Below, piece after piece: positions 13,813 through 20,594 of a stretch of DNA of 20,594 bases. Both the position numbers and the translations under genes were made by a program. Source of the DNA: Syntrophobacteria bacterium (GTDB lineage Bacteria > Desulfobacterota > DSWW01); NCBI GenBank assembly GCA_030145435.1, contig JAQYVQ010000639.1:1-20594 (forward strand). Reading direction: 5' to 3'. How positions within the stretch are numbered: position 1 is the stretch's first letter; each line of letters begins with the position of its first letter. A model generated the notes under the pieces. That model saw only the letters and a program-made list of their open reading frames with translations. It did not search any database and had not been told where the DNA came from.

Positions 13813-14808
13813 ATGACGGAGGCAGCCTCACAGTTGGCCTTGTCCGAGGTTTCCGGATCGGGTGACACAACAGAAGCATCTCTTCGGAGCCTGAAAGACT
13901 TTTCCCGTCTCCTGGAAGAAGCCGACCGATTCGCTCGCCTGGTCGAAAAGACGCAGAAGTACAGCGATATGGTCCCGCCCTATATCCTGGAGCAGGTGCA
14001 GGAGGATTATCGCAAACAGAAGCGGGAGGTCGACGCAAAGCTGGAGGCCCAGAAGGACGGGTTCCGACAGGCCTATGAGGAACACCTGTCTGAAAAGGAG
14101 GTCCTCGAGGACATCTGCAAGAAGCTGCGAGACCGAATCAAAGAGCTGCGCTTCCGCCGGATCGTGGGGGAGTATGAGGAAGATGACGTTCAGGATGAAG
14201 TCCGTGATCTGAAAGGGCAGCTTTCGGAGAGCATGGAACGCATCGACCAGATGGAAGAGATCCTGGACCAGTATGTCATCATCGGCTTTGACGACCTCAT
14301 GGAACAAGAGTCCGCGGAAATGGAACAAGAGTCCGCGGAAGAGGAAGAGTTCGAGCAGGTGGACGAGCCCGAGGAAGAAGAAGAGACCCCGCTTCCCATG
14401 CTGGAAGAGGAAGAAGAGCAGAGCCCGGTGTATACGAGTGCCCAGGACTCTGCATACACTCCGAGCGGCGATGAAGCCGCCCGGCCGAAGACCAGCTCCT
14501 CTGCCTACCCGCAAGGGTATCTCACCATCCTGGACGGAACTCGCAAAGGGGACCGCGTTCCTCTGATCCCCGCCGACATCATGCTCGGCAGCTCGCCGAA
14601 TACGGACGTGATGTTGACGGACCAGGGGATTTCCGAATCTCACGCCCGGATCTTCTTCAAGGATCGAAAGTACTGCCTCGAGAACCTGGACGTCCTGGGC
14701 CGGAGCTATGTGAACGGAATCCAGTCGAAGGTCGCCGAATTGAACCACAACGACGTGATTCGTCTGGGGAACCTCAACCTTCGAGTCGATTTCACGCCCG
14801 CCGGCTAG
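13813..14808 (+). CDS. Coiled-coil protein with C-terminal FHA domain
   Basis: The 331-residue protein has a long helical, charged N-terminal half (about 25-155) predicted as coiled coil, an acidic low-complexity linker (about 160-205), a polar linker and an FHA domain at about 235-331. FHA domains bind phosphothreonine peptides. Conserved features are S274-E-S-H277 (the SxxH element) and N301-G302. However the usual GR at the first loop is G259-S260, so the phospho-binding Arg is missing. No kinase gene is nearby. In the linker, a 21-bp unit encoding MEQESAE is duplicated in tandem. The ATG follows a good Shine-Dalgarno sequence. The transcript ends at a strong terminator 46 nt downstream. 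Confidence 0.88.
   Translation: MTEAASQLALSEVSGSGDTTEASLRSLKDFSRLLEEADRFARLVEKTQKYSDMVPPYILEQVQEDYRKQKREVDAKLEAQKDGFRQAYEEHLSEKEVLEDICKKLRDRIKELRFRRIVGEYEEDDVQDEVRDLKGQLSESMERIDQMEEILDQYVIIGFDDLMEQESAEMEQESAEEEEFEQVDEPEEEEETPLPMLEEEEEQSPVYTSAQDSAYTPSGDEAARPKTSSSAYPQGYLTILDGTRKGDRVPLIPADIMLGSSPNTDVMLTDQGISESHARIFFKDRKYCLENLDVLGRSYVNGIQSKVAELNHNDVIRLGNLNLRVDFTPAG
14299..14340 (+). repeat. 21-bp in-frame tandem duplication in the FHA gene
   Basis: The 21-bp unit beginning ATGGAACAAGAG at 14299-14319 is repeated exactly at 14320-14340, duplicating seven residues (M-E-Q-E-S-A-E) in the acidic linker. It keeps the frame. Exact identity suggests a recent event. Confidence 0.9.
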
Positions 14809-14854
14809 TTCTCGGGACGAAGGGTAGAAACAAGGCCTTCTCCGTCTTAAGACC

Positions 14855-14897
14855 AAACCAGGCACCCGATCTCACGGATCGGCTGCCTGGTTTTTTT
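14855..14897 (+). terminator. Rho-independent terminator after the FHA gene
   Basis: The arms AAACCAGGCACCCGATC (14855-14871) and GATCGGCTGCCTGGTTT (14877-14893) pair at 16 of 17 positions around a 5-nt loop (TCACG), and the right arm runs into seven T. It lies 46 nt after the FHA stop and separates the signalling cluster from the next transcription unit. Confidence 0.92.
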
Positions 14898-14928
14898 GTG
14901 TAATTCCCTGCCCTGCACCTGCGTCAAA

Positions 14929-14958
14929 TTGATTGCCGACCCATCTTTGCCCTATAAT
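14929..14958 (+). promoter_or_regulatory. Sigma70-type promoter for the flavin oxidoreductase gene
   Basis: TTGATT (14929-14934) and a perfect TATAAT (14953-14958) are separated by 18 nt, 62 nt before the ATG and just after the upstream terminator. Confidence 0.7.
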
Positions 14959-15020
14959 TCCCCGTTGCGTTGGGCTCCAAGCCATCTCGTCCGGCGACCT
15001 GATACAGAAGGGGGTAAGAA

Positions 15021-17021
15021 ATGAAGGATTTGCTGTTCGAACCGATTCGTATTCATGGGCTCGAGATAAAGAACAGGATCTTCATGCCTGCCATGCATAT
15101 GAACATGGCCGTGAATCACGAGGTGACCGACCAGCTGGTTGATTTCTATGCGGAACGGGCCCGGGGAGGGGCAGGCTTGATCTCTGTAGGGTATGCCACG
15201 GTCGATGAGATGTCCGGCAGCGCCACCAACATCGGTGCGCACAAGGACGAGTTCATCCCCGGCCTGGCCAGGCTGGCGGAGGCCATAAAGGAGAACGGGG
15301 CGCGCGCTTCGGTCCAGATCAGCCATTCCGGCAGGTACAATTTCTCCTTTTTCCTCGACGGCAAGCAGGCGGTCGCTCCTTCTGCCGTGGCGTCCCGAAT
15401 GACCAAGGAGACCCCCCGGGAACTCGGCCTCGATGAGGTCAAGGAGATCATCGAGAACTTCGGCCAGGCGGCCCTCCGGGTGAAGAAGGCGGGCTACGAC
15501 GCCGTAGAAGTGCTGAGCGCCACGGGCTACCTGATCAGCCAGTTTCTGTCCGAAGTAACCAACAAGCGCGCAGATGAATACGGCGGATCCTTTGACAACC
15601 GGATGCGGTTCGGCCTCGACGTGATGCGTGCGATCAAGAAGGCGACAGGGGATGATTTCCCGCTGGTCGTCCGGATCAACGGAAACGAGTACATGCCCGG
15701 AGGCCTGGGACGCAAGGAACTCCAGGAGTACGCCAGGAACCTGGTGTCCGTCGGGGTCGACACCATCTGCGTGAACGTGGGATGGCACGAAGCCCGGGTG
15801 CCTCAGATCGTTGCCGAGGTCCCGCGGGGGGTCTTTGCCTATCTTGCAAGGGGCATCAAGGAGGCGGTGGACGTCCCGGTGATCGCCAGCCACCGCATCA
15901 ACGACCCGGACCTTGCCCGCGAAATGATCGGGGACGGCCTGTGCGACATGGTGGCCTTGGGCCGGTCGTTGATCGCCGATCCGTACCTGCCCGAGAAGGC
16001 GAGGACCGGCCGTGAGGGTGAAATCGTGCACTGCATCGCGTGTGCACAGGGCTGTTTCGACAACCTGTTCAAACTGAAGCCGGTCGAGTGCCTCTGCAAC
16101 CCGCGGGCGGGGCACGAGCGGGAGACCCACGCCGTGAAGGCGAAAGACCCGAAAAAAGTGATGGTCATCGGTGGAGGGGCTGCCGGGATGAGCGCCGCGG
16201 CTGCAGCGGCCGATATCGGCCATGAGGTCACGATCTATGAGAAGGCGGACCGGCTGGGCGGCCAGCTCCATCTGGCCGGGGCGCCGCCGGGACGGGAAGA
16301 GTTCGTGCAGCTCGCTAAGGACTTGCAGAGTCAGCTCGTTGCCCGGGGCGTGAAGATCGTGCTCAACCAGCAGGTGGATTTGCTCATGGTCGAGAAGGAA
16401 AAGCCTGACGCCGCTATCATCGCCACGGGCGCCGTCCCGATCACGCTGCCGATTCCGGGGGCGGATCTGCCGCACGTGGTGCAGGCCTGGGACGTGCTCG
16501 AGGGCAAGGTGCGCACCGGAAGGCGCGTCGTGATTATCGGAGGCGGAGCCGTGGGCATGGAGACAGCACTCCTGCTGGCAGAGAAGGGCACGTTATCCGG
16601 CGATGCACTGAAATTTCTGCTCCTGAACAATGCGGAGGCCCCGGAAGACCTCTACGAGCTGGCGAGCCGAGGAACGAAAAAGGTCGTTCTCCTGGAGATG
16701 ATCGCCAAGATCGGCAAGGACATCGGCAAGTCCACGCGCTGGCCCATGCTTCAGGATGCGGACCGGGCGGGGATCGAGATGAGGACCGCCGCAAAGGCCC
16801 TGGAAATCACCGATTCCTCGGTGAAGATAGAAACCGGGAGCGGCGTCGAGGAAATCCCTGCGGACACGGTCGTGCTGGCTGCAGGGTCAAAGGCGTACAA
16901 CCCGTTGCAGGAAGCCCTGGAGAAGAAGGGTGTATCCTTACAGGTGGTAGGCGACGCCATGACGCCGGCAAAGGCCTTCGAGGCTGTGCATCAGGGCTTC
17001 GCCGCCGGCCGAAGTGTATAG
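15021..17021 (+). CDS. OYE-family NADH:flavin oxidoreductase / 2,4-dienoyl-CoA reductase-like (FadH/enoate reductase type)
   Basis: The 666-residue protein has the three-part FadH/BaiCD architecture. Residues 1-330 are an Old Yellow Enzyme barrel binding FMN (HSGRY, GYLISQFLS, TNKRADEYGGSF). The 4Fe-4S motif is C338-x2-C341-x3-C345-x11-C357. Residues about 380-666 form an FAD/NADH domain with two dinucleotide folds (GGGAAG at 384-389; GGGAVG at 507-512). Such enzymes reduce C=C bonds of enoates, dienoyl-CoA or steroid/aromatic intermediates using NAD(P)H; the exact substrate is unknown. In place of the catalytic His used by several FadH/OYE members, the strand reads EVLSATGYLI. About 30 residues are inserted after the second GGGAVG fold (about 524-553). 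The ATG follows AGAAGGGGG. It has its own promoter and is convergent with the M24 gene. Confidence 0.92.
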   Translation: MKDLLFEPIRIHGLEIKNRIFMPAMHMNMAVNHEVTDQLVDFYAERARGGAGLISVGYATVDEMSGSATNIGAHKDEFIPGLARLAEAIKENGARASVQISHSGRYNFSFFLDGKQAVAPSAVASRMTKETPRELGLDEVKEIIENFGQAALRVKKAGYDAVEVLSATGYLISQFLSEVTNKRADEYGGSFDNRMRFGLDVMRAIKKATGDDFPLVVRINGNEYMPGGLGRKELQEYARNLVSVGVDTICVNVGWHEARVPQIVAEVPRGVFAYLARGIKEAVDVPVIASHRINDPDLAREMIGDGLCDMVALGRSLIADPYLPEKARTGREGEIVHCIACAQGCFDNLFKLKPVECLCNPRAGHERETHAVKAKDPKKVMVIGGGAAGMSAAAAAADIGHEVTIYEKADRLGGQLHLAGAPPGREEFVQLAKDLQSQLVARGVKIVLNQQVDLLMVEKEKPDAAIIATGAVPITLPIPGADLPHVVQAWDVLEGKVRTGRRVVIIGGGAVGMETALLLAEKGTLSGDALKFLLLNNAEAPEDLYELASRGTKKVVLLEMIAKIGKDIGKSTRWPMLQDADRAGIEMRTAAKALEITDSSVKIETGSGVEEIPADTVVLAAGSKAYNPLQEALEKKGVSLQVVGDAMTPAKAFEAVHQGFAAGRSV

Positions 17022-17329
17022 TGGGGGAACCTGGAAAGATCGCTCCGTGCCAGGAGAGGCTTGCCGTTCGTCCTGTCCCGGGTTCCCTCTCCGATTTGCT
17101 TGGGCTCCGTCTCTCCCTCCCCCTACAAAGTCGCCCGGCACAAATCTCCGACGGAACCCGGGACAGGACGATCAACTTGAGCTCTTCCTGGAATGCTGAG
17201 AGAAGGTCATCTTGCGGCCCACAAAAGTGCTTTCGCCTGTGCTCCAAACGAGCCACCCTCGACAAATCTCATCCCTGATCGGGCACCACGGCAGATGCCC
17301 CACCCCCCGATGGCCGTTTCTCGACAGCC
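17022..17329. other. Convergent intergenic region, 308 nt
   Basis: This lies between the stops of the flavin oxidoreductase and M24 peptidase genes. Both strands contain short frames but none look coding. It holds a large inverted repeat (listed separately) and a weak GGGCA/TGCCC hairpin near 17281-17300. Confidence 0.6.
17069..17170. repeat. 18-bp perfect inverted repeat with 66-bp spacer
   Basis: CGTCCTGTCCCGGGTTCC (17069-17086) is exactly complementary to GGAACCCGGGACAGGACG (17153-17170). Weaker complementarity continues on both sides: GATTTG inside, and CCAGGA-GAG outside, so the whole imperfect palindrome may reach from about 17048 to 17193. It could be a bidirectional terminator hairpin or a remnant of a small mobile element. 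Confidence 0.7.
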
Positions 17330-18499
17330 TCAGTCCGGGAGCACGGTCCATTCCAACGGCGTGTTGGTCAGCATCTCACCGCCCGACGGCGTGACTCGCA
17401 CAGGGCACTCCAGCCTCATCCCGCCCACATCCGGGACGTTCATTACCAGGGCCGCGACCTCGACGACGTTCTCCTCCAGGACGACATCCCTGAACTCGTC
17501 GTTGTTCAGGATCGCCGGATACCACTCGTGGCCGATGAGGCCGATGCCGTGGCCGAAGGCGGGGAGCGTGTACTGCGCATAACCGGATGACGTAAGCTCG
17601 TCGTTGACCGTGTTCCAAACCTGCCCTATCGTTGCACCGGCCTTCATGCTGGTAACCAGCTTGTTCGCCGCCCTCAGGTAGGCGTCCGCAAGTCTTTCCT
17701 GCTCGATCGTAGGCTTGCCGATCAAGTAGTTGTGAGACAGGTCCGAGTAGTAGCGCCGGTAGGTGGGGTGCATGTCGACGAGCAGGTTCTCTCCTCGCTG
17801 CAAGAGCTTCTCCGTCGGCGGTGTGCACCCTCCCATGTTGTACCAGGTGCGGTGCCCCGAGGCGATTTCGGAAGACCCGGTCACCGGCCAGTGGAATTCG
17901 CTCCCCAGCCTCCTCATCTCCAGCTCCCCGATTCCGGCGATCTCCATCTCGCTCATGCCCACGCAGAGGGATTCCCTCACTCGCTCCTGGGCGGCGTCGG
18001 CGATGGCAGCGGCCTGCTTGAGGAGCTTGATCTCCTCGGTGTCCTTTACGTACGTGGCGCGGTCGATCACCTCGAGGGAGTTGACGAACTTGGCTTTAGG
18101 CAAGGACTCCTTCAAGATCTCCATCTCCGTGGCAAACAGATAGCCGGCGATCATCCGGGGCGAGTGACCCAGCTCGATGCCAAGGGTCGCCTCCTCGAAG
18201 CCCAGCTTCTTGATTTGGTTGACCGTCACCTCCCAGAGTTCCATGTCGGGAAGGGGGGCACAGCCGACCACGTTGTCCAGCCAGGAGTCGTCCTTCACGC
18301 GTTCGAAATCCATGAGCAGGGTGTTCAGACCCACGTAGCCATCCTTCGAAACGAGGGCAACGCTCCTCCAGGGGATAAAGGCCCCGCCGATGTAGGTTAT
18401 GCTCTTCCCTCTCGTCGCCACCAGCAGATCGATGTTCTTCGAAGCCATCTCTTCCTGGATCTTTACGATCCGCTTGAAGTAATCGATGTGTACGTCCAT
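17330..18499 (-). CDS. M24-family metallopeptidase (Xaa-Pro aminopeptidase/creatinase fold)
   Basis: The 389-residue product has a creatinase-type N-terminal domain (about 1-145) and a pita-bread catalytic domain. Metal ligands seen are D242 and D253 (VDMHPTYRRYYSD), H317 (GHGIGLIGHE) and E364 (RLE near the C-terminus). The fifth ligand, usually Glu in MVxxxEP, is not in its normal frame: the region reads ENVVEVAALV, so E347 would have to serve or one ligand is lost. Family members cleave Xaa-Pro bonds; some are creatinases or other lyases. The specificity is unknown. The ATG at 18499 has AGGAGGTG upstream; a longer start 15 nt earlier is less likely. It lies 58 nt after the thioesterase gene on the same strand. 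Confidence 0.88.
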   Translation of the reverse strand: MDVHIDYFKRIVKIQEEMASKNIDLLVATRGKSITYIGGAFIPWRSVALVSKDGYVGLNTLLMDFERVKDDSWLDNVVGCAPLPDMELWEVTVNQIKKLGFEEATLGIELGHSPRMIAGYLFATEMEILKESLPKAKFVNSLEVIDRATYVKDTEEIKLLKQAAAIADAAQERVRESLCVGMSEMEIAGIGELEMRRLGSEFHWPVTGSSEIASGHRTWYNMGGCTPPTEKLLQRGENLLVDMHPTYRRYYSDLSHNYLIGKPTIEQERLADAYLRAANKLVTSMKAGATIGQVWNTVNDELTSSGYAQYTLPAFGHGIGLIGHEWYPAILNNDEFRDVVLEENVVEVAALVMNVPDVGGMRLECPVRVTPSGGEMLTNTPLEWTVLPD

Positions 18500-18557
18500 G
18501 GAACACCTCCTCACGTGTCTTCGTTGTCCCGCGCATCTGAGCGATCGCTCTGGTCCT

Positions 18558-19013
18558 TCATCCTGTTTCGGTATTCAGGCTCGATGGCCGCCTGATCAGG
18601 TTCGCATCACAGCGGGAGATGACGTTCCCTTGCTCTTCCATCAGCTCGCAAACCGCGTGGGCGATTCGCTTGCCGGAACGCACGATGCGTGCCCGGGCCA
18701 GCACCGGTTCGCCTGCCTCGATCTTCCCGAGATAGTTTATGTGCAGATCGATGGAGAGCATGAAGCCTCCTTCTTCCACGGTTGCGGATGTCATGCCGAT
18801 CACGTCGTCCATGATGGCTGCCTGCATGCCGCCGTGAAGCAGGCCCGCGGGATTCGCCATCTCCGGCCGGGTGACGAATCGTACCTCCATCTCCCCCTCG
18901 TTGCAGGAAACGATCCGCCCGTCGAGCCACTGGGTGACAGGCGGCGCGCCCTCGAGTTTCTTGCCGATGGCCGCCCGAAAAAGCTCGACCATCGGGTTTG
19001 TTTTGTCACTCAT
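18558..19013 (-). CDS. PaaI-type hotdog thioesterase
   Basis: The 151-residue product has the hotdog-fold signature NPAGLLHGGMQAAIMDDVIG (54-73), with H60-G-G and acidic residues D69/D70 in the position of the catalytic acid of PaaI-type acyl-CoA thioesterases. These hydrolyse acyl- or aryl-acyl-CoA esters such as phenylacetyl-CoA derivatives; the substrate here is not known. A basic C-terminal stretch follows the domain. The ATG has a modest GGAAGA upstream, but the strong promoter at 19074-19103 supports it as first gene of a unit that probably also includes the M24 peptidase. Presence with the enoate-reductase-type gene may point to acyl-CoA metabolism. Confidence 0.88.
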   Translation of the reverse strand: MSDKTNPMVELFRAAIGKKLEGAPPVTQWLDGRIVSCNEGEMEVRFVTRPEMANPAGLLHGGMQAAIMDDVIGMTSATVEEGGFMLSIDLHINYLGKIEAGEPVLARARIVRSGKRIAHAVCELMEEQGNVISRCDANLIRRPSSLNTETG

Positions 19014-19073
19014 GGGTACGCTTCTTCCGCAGAGAGAGAGGGAGGGAAGAGGGAATTCTCTGGTATCCGCGTG

Positions 19074-19103
19074 ATGATAGAGAAAAAGCTATCAGAGTGT
19101 CAA
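19074..19103 (-). promoter_or_regulatory. Strong sigma70 promoter for the thioesterase-M24 unit
   Basis: On the minus strand a perfect TTGACA (19103-19098) and TATCAT (19079-19074) are separated by 18 nt, 60 nt upstream of the thioesterase ATG. A second GTTGAC occurs just upstream. Confidence 0.75.
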
Positions 19104-19134
19104 CGAGAGGACCGGGGTCAACGAAAAGAAAGGT

Positions 19135-19602
19135 CTATCTCCTCACCTCGGAGGGTATTCGTTTCAACCAGCCCGCGTGCAGCACGCCCCAGAACCCGAT
19201 GACGATGGCTTCCGCAGCGTCGTGTCGCAGGGACGTGGGGCGGGGCGCCCCGGACCATTCGATGATCTTTCGGGCCATCTCGTCGGCGCTCTGCTTTGCC
19301 TTGGGGCCGCTCGATTGCTCGCGCGGGGAGAGCAGCTTGCTCCGCCACTCCTCGGCGCTGACGCGGCGCACCGAGACGTTCCGGCCTTTCGCCTCACGCT
19401 CCCAGATTTCGGCCAGGGCCCTGTCCCCCTCCAGCACCAGCCATCCCAAGTCTGCAATCTCGCCGAGAACGCCGCTGGCGCCGCGCCGCAGGCGATCCTT
19501 GCTGCCGAAGTTCTTCGATCGGTACCACAGCAGCCTGCCGCTCTGTCCGTAGAGGGCAAGGCCTGTTCGGAGTCCGAGATCCACGGCGAGGAGCGAATTC
19601 AT
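19135..19602 (-). CDS. RuvC-like RNase H-fold protein
   Basis: The 155-residue product begins LLAVDLGLRTGLALYG, the first strand and turn of a RuvC/RNase H fold with catalytic-type D8. E58 (LVLEGD) and H127-D128-AAE near the C-terminus match the further acidic ligands of RuvC-like nucleases and related ATPases such as YqgF. It may cut or bind branched nucleic acid, but canonical RuvC sequence outside these positions is not seen, so the role is open. I chose the ATG at 19602: GGAGAGGC precedes it, and the upstream extension (31 residues) is unlike any family member. Neighbours on the same strand are the thioesterase and the APH-like kinase, and no obvious functional link exists. Confidence 0.75.
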   Translation of the reverse strand: MNSLLAVDLGLRTGLALYGQSGRLLWYRSKNFGSKDRLRRGASGVLGEIADLGWLVLEGDRALAEIWEREAKGRNVSVRRVSAEEWRSKLLSPREQSSGPKAKQSADEMARKIIEWSGAPRPTSLRHDAAEAIVIGFWGVLHAGWLKRIPSEVRR

Positions 19603-19745
19603 TGCCTCTCCAGGAAGACTCCCATTTTGAGGGTGGCTGATTGATGAACCACAAGGCTGGGGGATTGCTTCGCGTTCGCTCGCAATATCCGCCATGTGTG
19701 CAACATTGGATGCGTGGCCGTGAGCATGAGACAGGAGAGCAAGTC

Positions 19746-20594
19746 CTAATCCGGTTTGCCCCAGAAGTCCTTCAGATTCTGTCGATTATCGATCAGCAGG
19801 TGAATGTAGGTCACTTCCAGGTCGATCATCTCCCGGTCCCGCCTGCGCAGCCAGTCGGAGAGCCACGCGAATCGTATCGCGACCACCCATTCAGCGAGGT
19901 GCTGCCAACATATAGGCGACAGGACATTCGCCTTCATCGTCCGCGAAATCAGCTCGGCTACGAGGCCCTCGGTCAAGCCGGCCGGATCCTCGAAGCCCAC
20001 GCAGCCGATCAGGTTTGCCACGTCGTACACCTCGGGCTTGTATCCCAGAAATTCCCAGTCGATCACGGACTTGATGCCGTCTTCCGACCAGATCACGTTC
20101 AACGGGTGGAAATCGCCGTGGCAGAAGACGATCGGGAACGCGCCCTCGAGGTCGGCGAACTCCTGTTCGACGAAATCGAAGGCCGGCCCGAGCCCTTCGC
20201 GCACTTCAGGGTTGTACCTCTTCATTGTGTCGGACATTTCATCGATGAAGCGGGTCATCGAGAAAGGGCTTGCCTGGTCGAAGAAAGGGATGTCTCGAGC
20301 CTTGTCTCGCAGACCCAGCAGGAAGTCGGCACACGCCTTTCCCCTCCACCTGTCGAGGATGTAGGACGGTCTCGGCAGAGGAGCGCCTTCGACGTAGGGC
20401 CTGATCTGCCAGTCCTTGTTGCCGTGATGCACAAGGATTCGTTTCTCGGCACTCGGAAGATAGGGATTTACGGCCTCGAGCCCCCTGTCATGAAGATAGG
20501 CGAGTGCTTGGCAGATCCTGAGCTTGTGTTCGTGGGTATCAGGCGGGATGGCCTCCAGAACCCACAACCCGGAGCCTTCATCTTCCACCACCAC
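19746..20594 (-). CDS. APH-family phosphotransferase, N-terminus cut by window edge
   Basis: The 282 visible residues belong to the aminoglycoside phosphotransferase/choline kinase-like fold. The catalytic loop is H159-G160-D161-F-H-P-L-N, with the Mg-binding Asp at D179 in IDWEFLG. The family includes kinases of sugars, amino acids and homoserine, as well as aminoglycoside resistance enzymes; nothing here points specifically to drug resistance, and the spore-coat CotS-like group is a reasonable alternative. The frame runs off the right edge, so the ATP-binding lobe is partly missing and the GTG at the edge is not the true start. It lies 143 nt before the RuvC-like gene on the same strand. 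Confidence 0.83.
   Translation of the reverse strand: MVVEDEGSGLWVLEAIPPDTHEHKLRICQALAYLHDRGLEAVNPYLPSAEKRILVHHGNKDWQIRPYVEGAPLPRPSYILDRWRGKACADFLLGLRDKARDIPFFDQASPFSMTRFIDEMSDTMKRYNPEVREGLGPAFDFVEQEFADLEGAFPIVFCHGDFHPLNVIWSEDGIKSVIDWEFLGYKPEVYDVANLIGCVGFEDPAGLTEGLVAELISRTMKANVLSPICWQHLAEWVVAIRFAWLSDWLRRRDREMIDLEVTYIHLLIDNRQNLKDFWGKPD

Noticed and set aside
14952..16475. 507-codon minus-strand frame opposite the flavin oxidoreductase gene
   Set aside because: Antisense shadow of a certain OYE/FadH-type gene with no recognisable domain and no ribosome binding site.
17281..17300. GGGCA/TGCCC hairpin downstream of the M24 gene
   Set aside because: Short stem with a 10-nt loop and no T-run on either strand; likely chance in GC-rich DNA.
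19746..20594. Antibiotic resistance gene
   Set aside because: The APH fold is shared by many metabolic kinases and no specific aminoglycoside-kinase motif or mobile context is visible.

Overview
The window looks like an ordinary-to-accessory chromosomal stretch of a GC-rich Gram-negative bacterium. Gene content (bactofilin, HDOD, rubrerythrin-like ferritin fold, c-type cytochrome, FadH/enoate-reductase-type flavoprotein, PilB/GspE-type ATPase, frequent GTG/TTG starts) best fits Desulfobacterota ('Deltaproteobacteria'), possibly a syntrophic or sulfate-reducing lineage. That assignment is inference from gene families; no rRNA or phylogenetic marker is present. I see no tRNA, rRNA, CRISPR array, transposase or integrase.

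Left part (1-4078). A minus-strand pair: a TraB-family membrane protein followed 11 nt later by a CrtC/AttH-like protein that runs off the left edge. Divergent from it, after a 446-nt gap, are three plus-strand genes for oxidative stress and redox handling: a ferritin-like diiron protein, a thioredoxin-fold lipoprotein with CRFC, and an exported 1-Cys-type peroxiredoxin. Facing them is an MFS transporter (4096-5391, minus).

Middle (5392-7837). A bactofilin and a small class I methyltransferase are 3 nt apart, followed by a small exported cytochrome c and a coiled-coil protein of unknown function. A palindromic member of a CCCTGA-type intergenic repeat lies after the cytochrome gene; a relative lies at 2079-2110.

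Signalling core (7860-14808), the most interesting region. It holds a membrane GAF-GGDEF diguanylate cyclase (minus). Divergent from it are a ferritin-like/degenerate-GGDEF fusion, an HDOD protein, a PilB/GspE-type ATPase with a textbook tandem MshEN c-di-GMP-binding N-terminus and an unusual double zinc-ribbon tail, and a coiled-coil/FHA protein preceded by four 11-bp tandem repeats. The cyclase keeps GGEEF but has lost the RxxD inhibitory site. The fusion protein has lost GGDEF but keeps RxxD at exactly the right spacing. The set reads as producer, receptor and effector of one c-di-GMP pathway, possibly coupled to redox or iron sensing. This is a hypothesis.

Right part (14855-20594). A clear rho-independent terminator ends the core. 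A sigma70-type promoter then drives an OYE/FadH-type NADH:flavin oxidoreductase with a 4Fe-4S motif. On the minus strand are an M24 metallopeptidase, a PaaI-type hotdog thioesterase (with a strong TTGACA/TATCAT promoter), a RuvC-like RNase H-fold protein and an APH-type kinase cut by the right edge. The flavoprotein and M24 genes converge on an 18-bp perfect inverted repeat.
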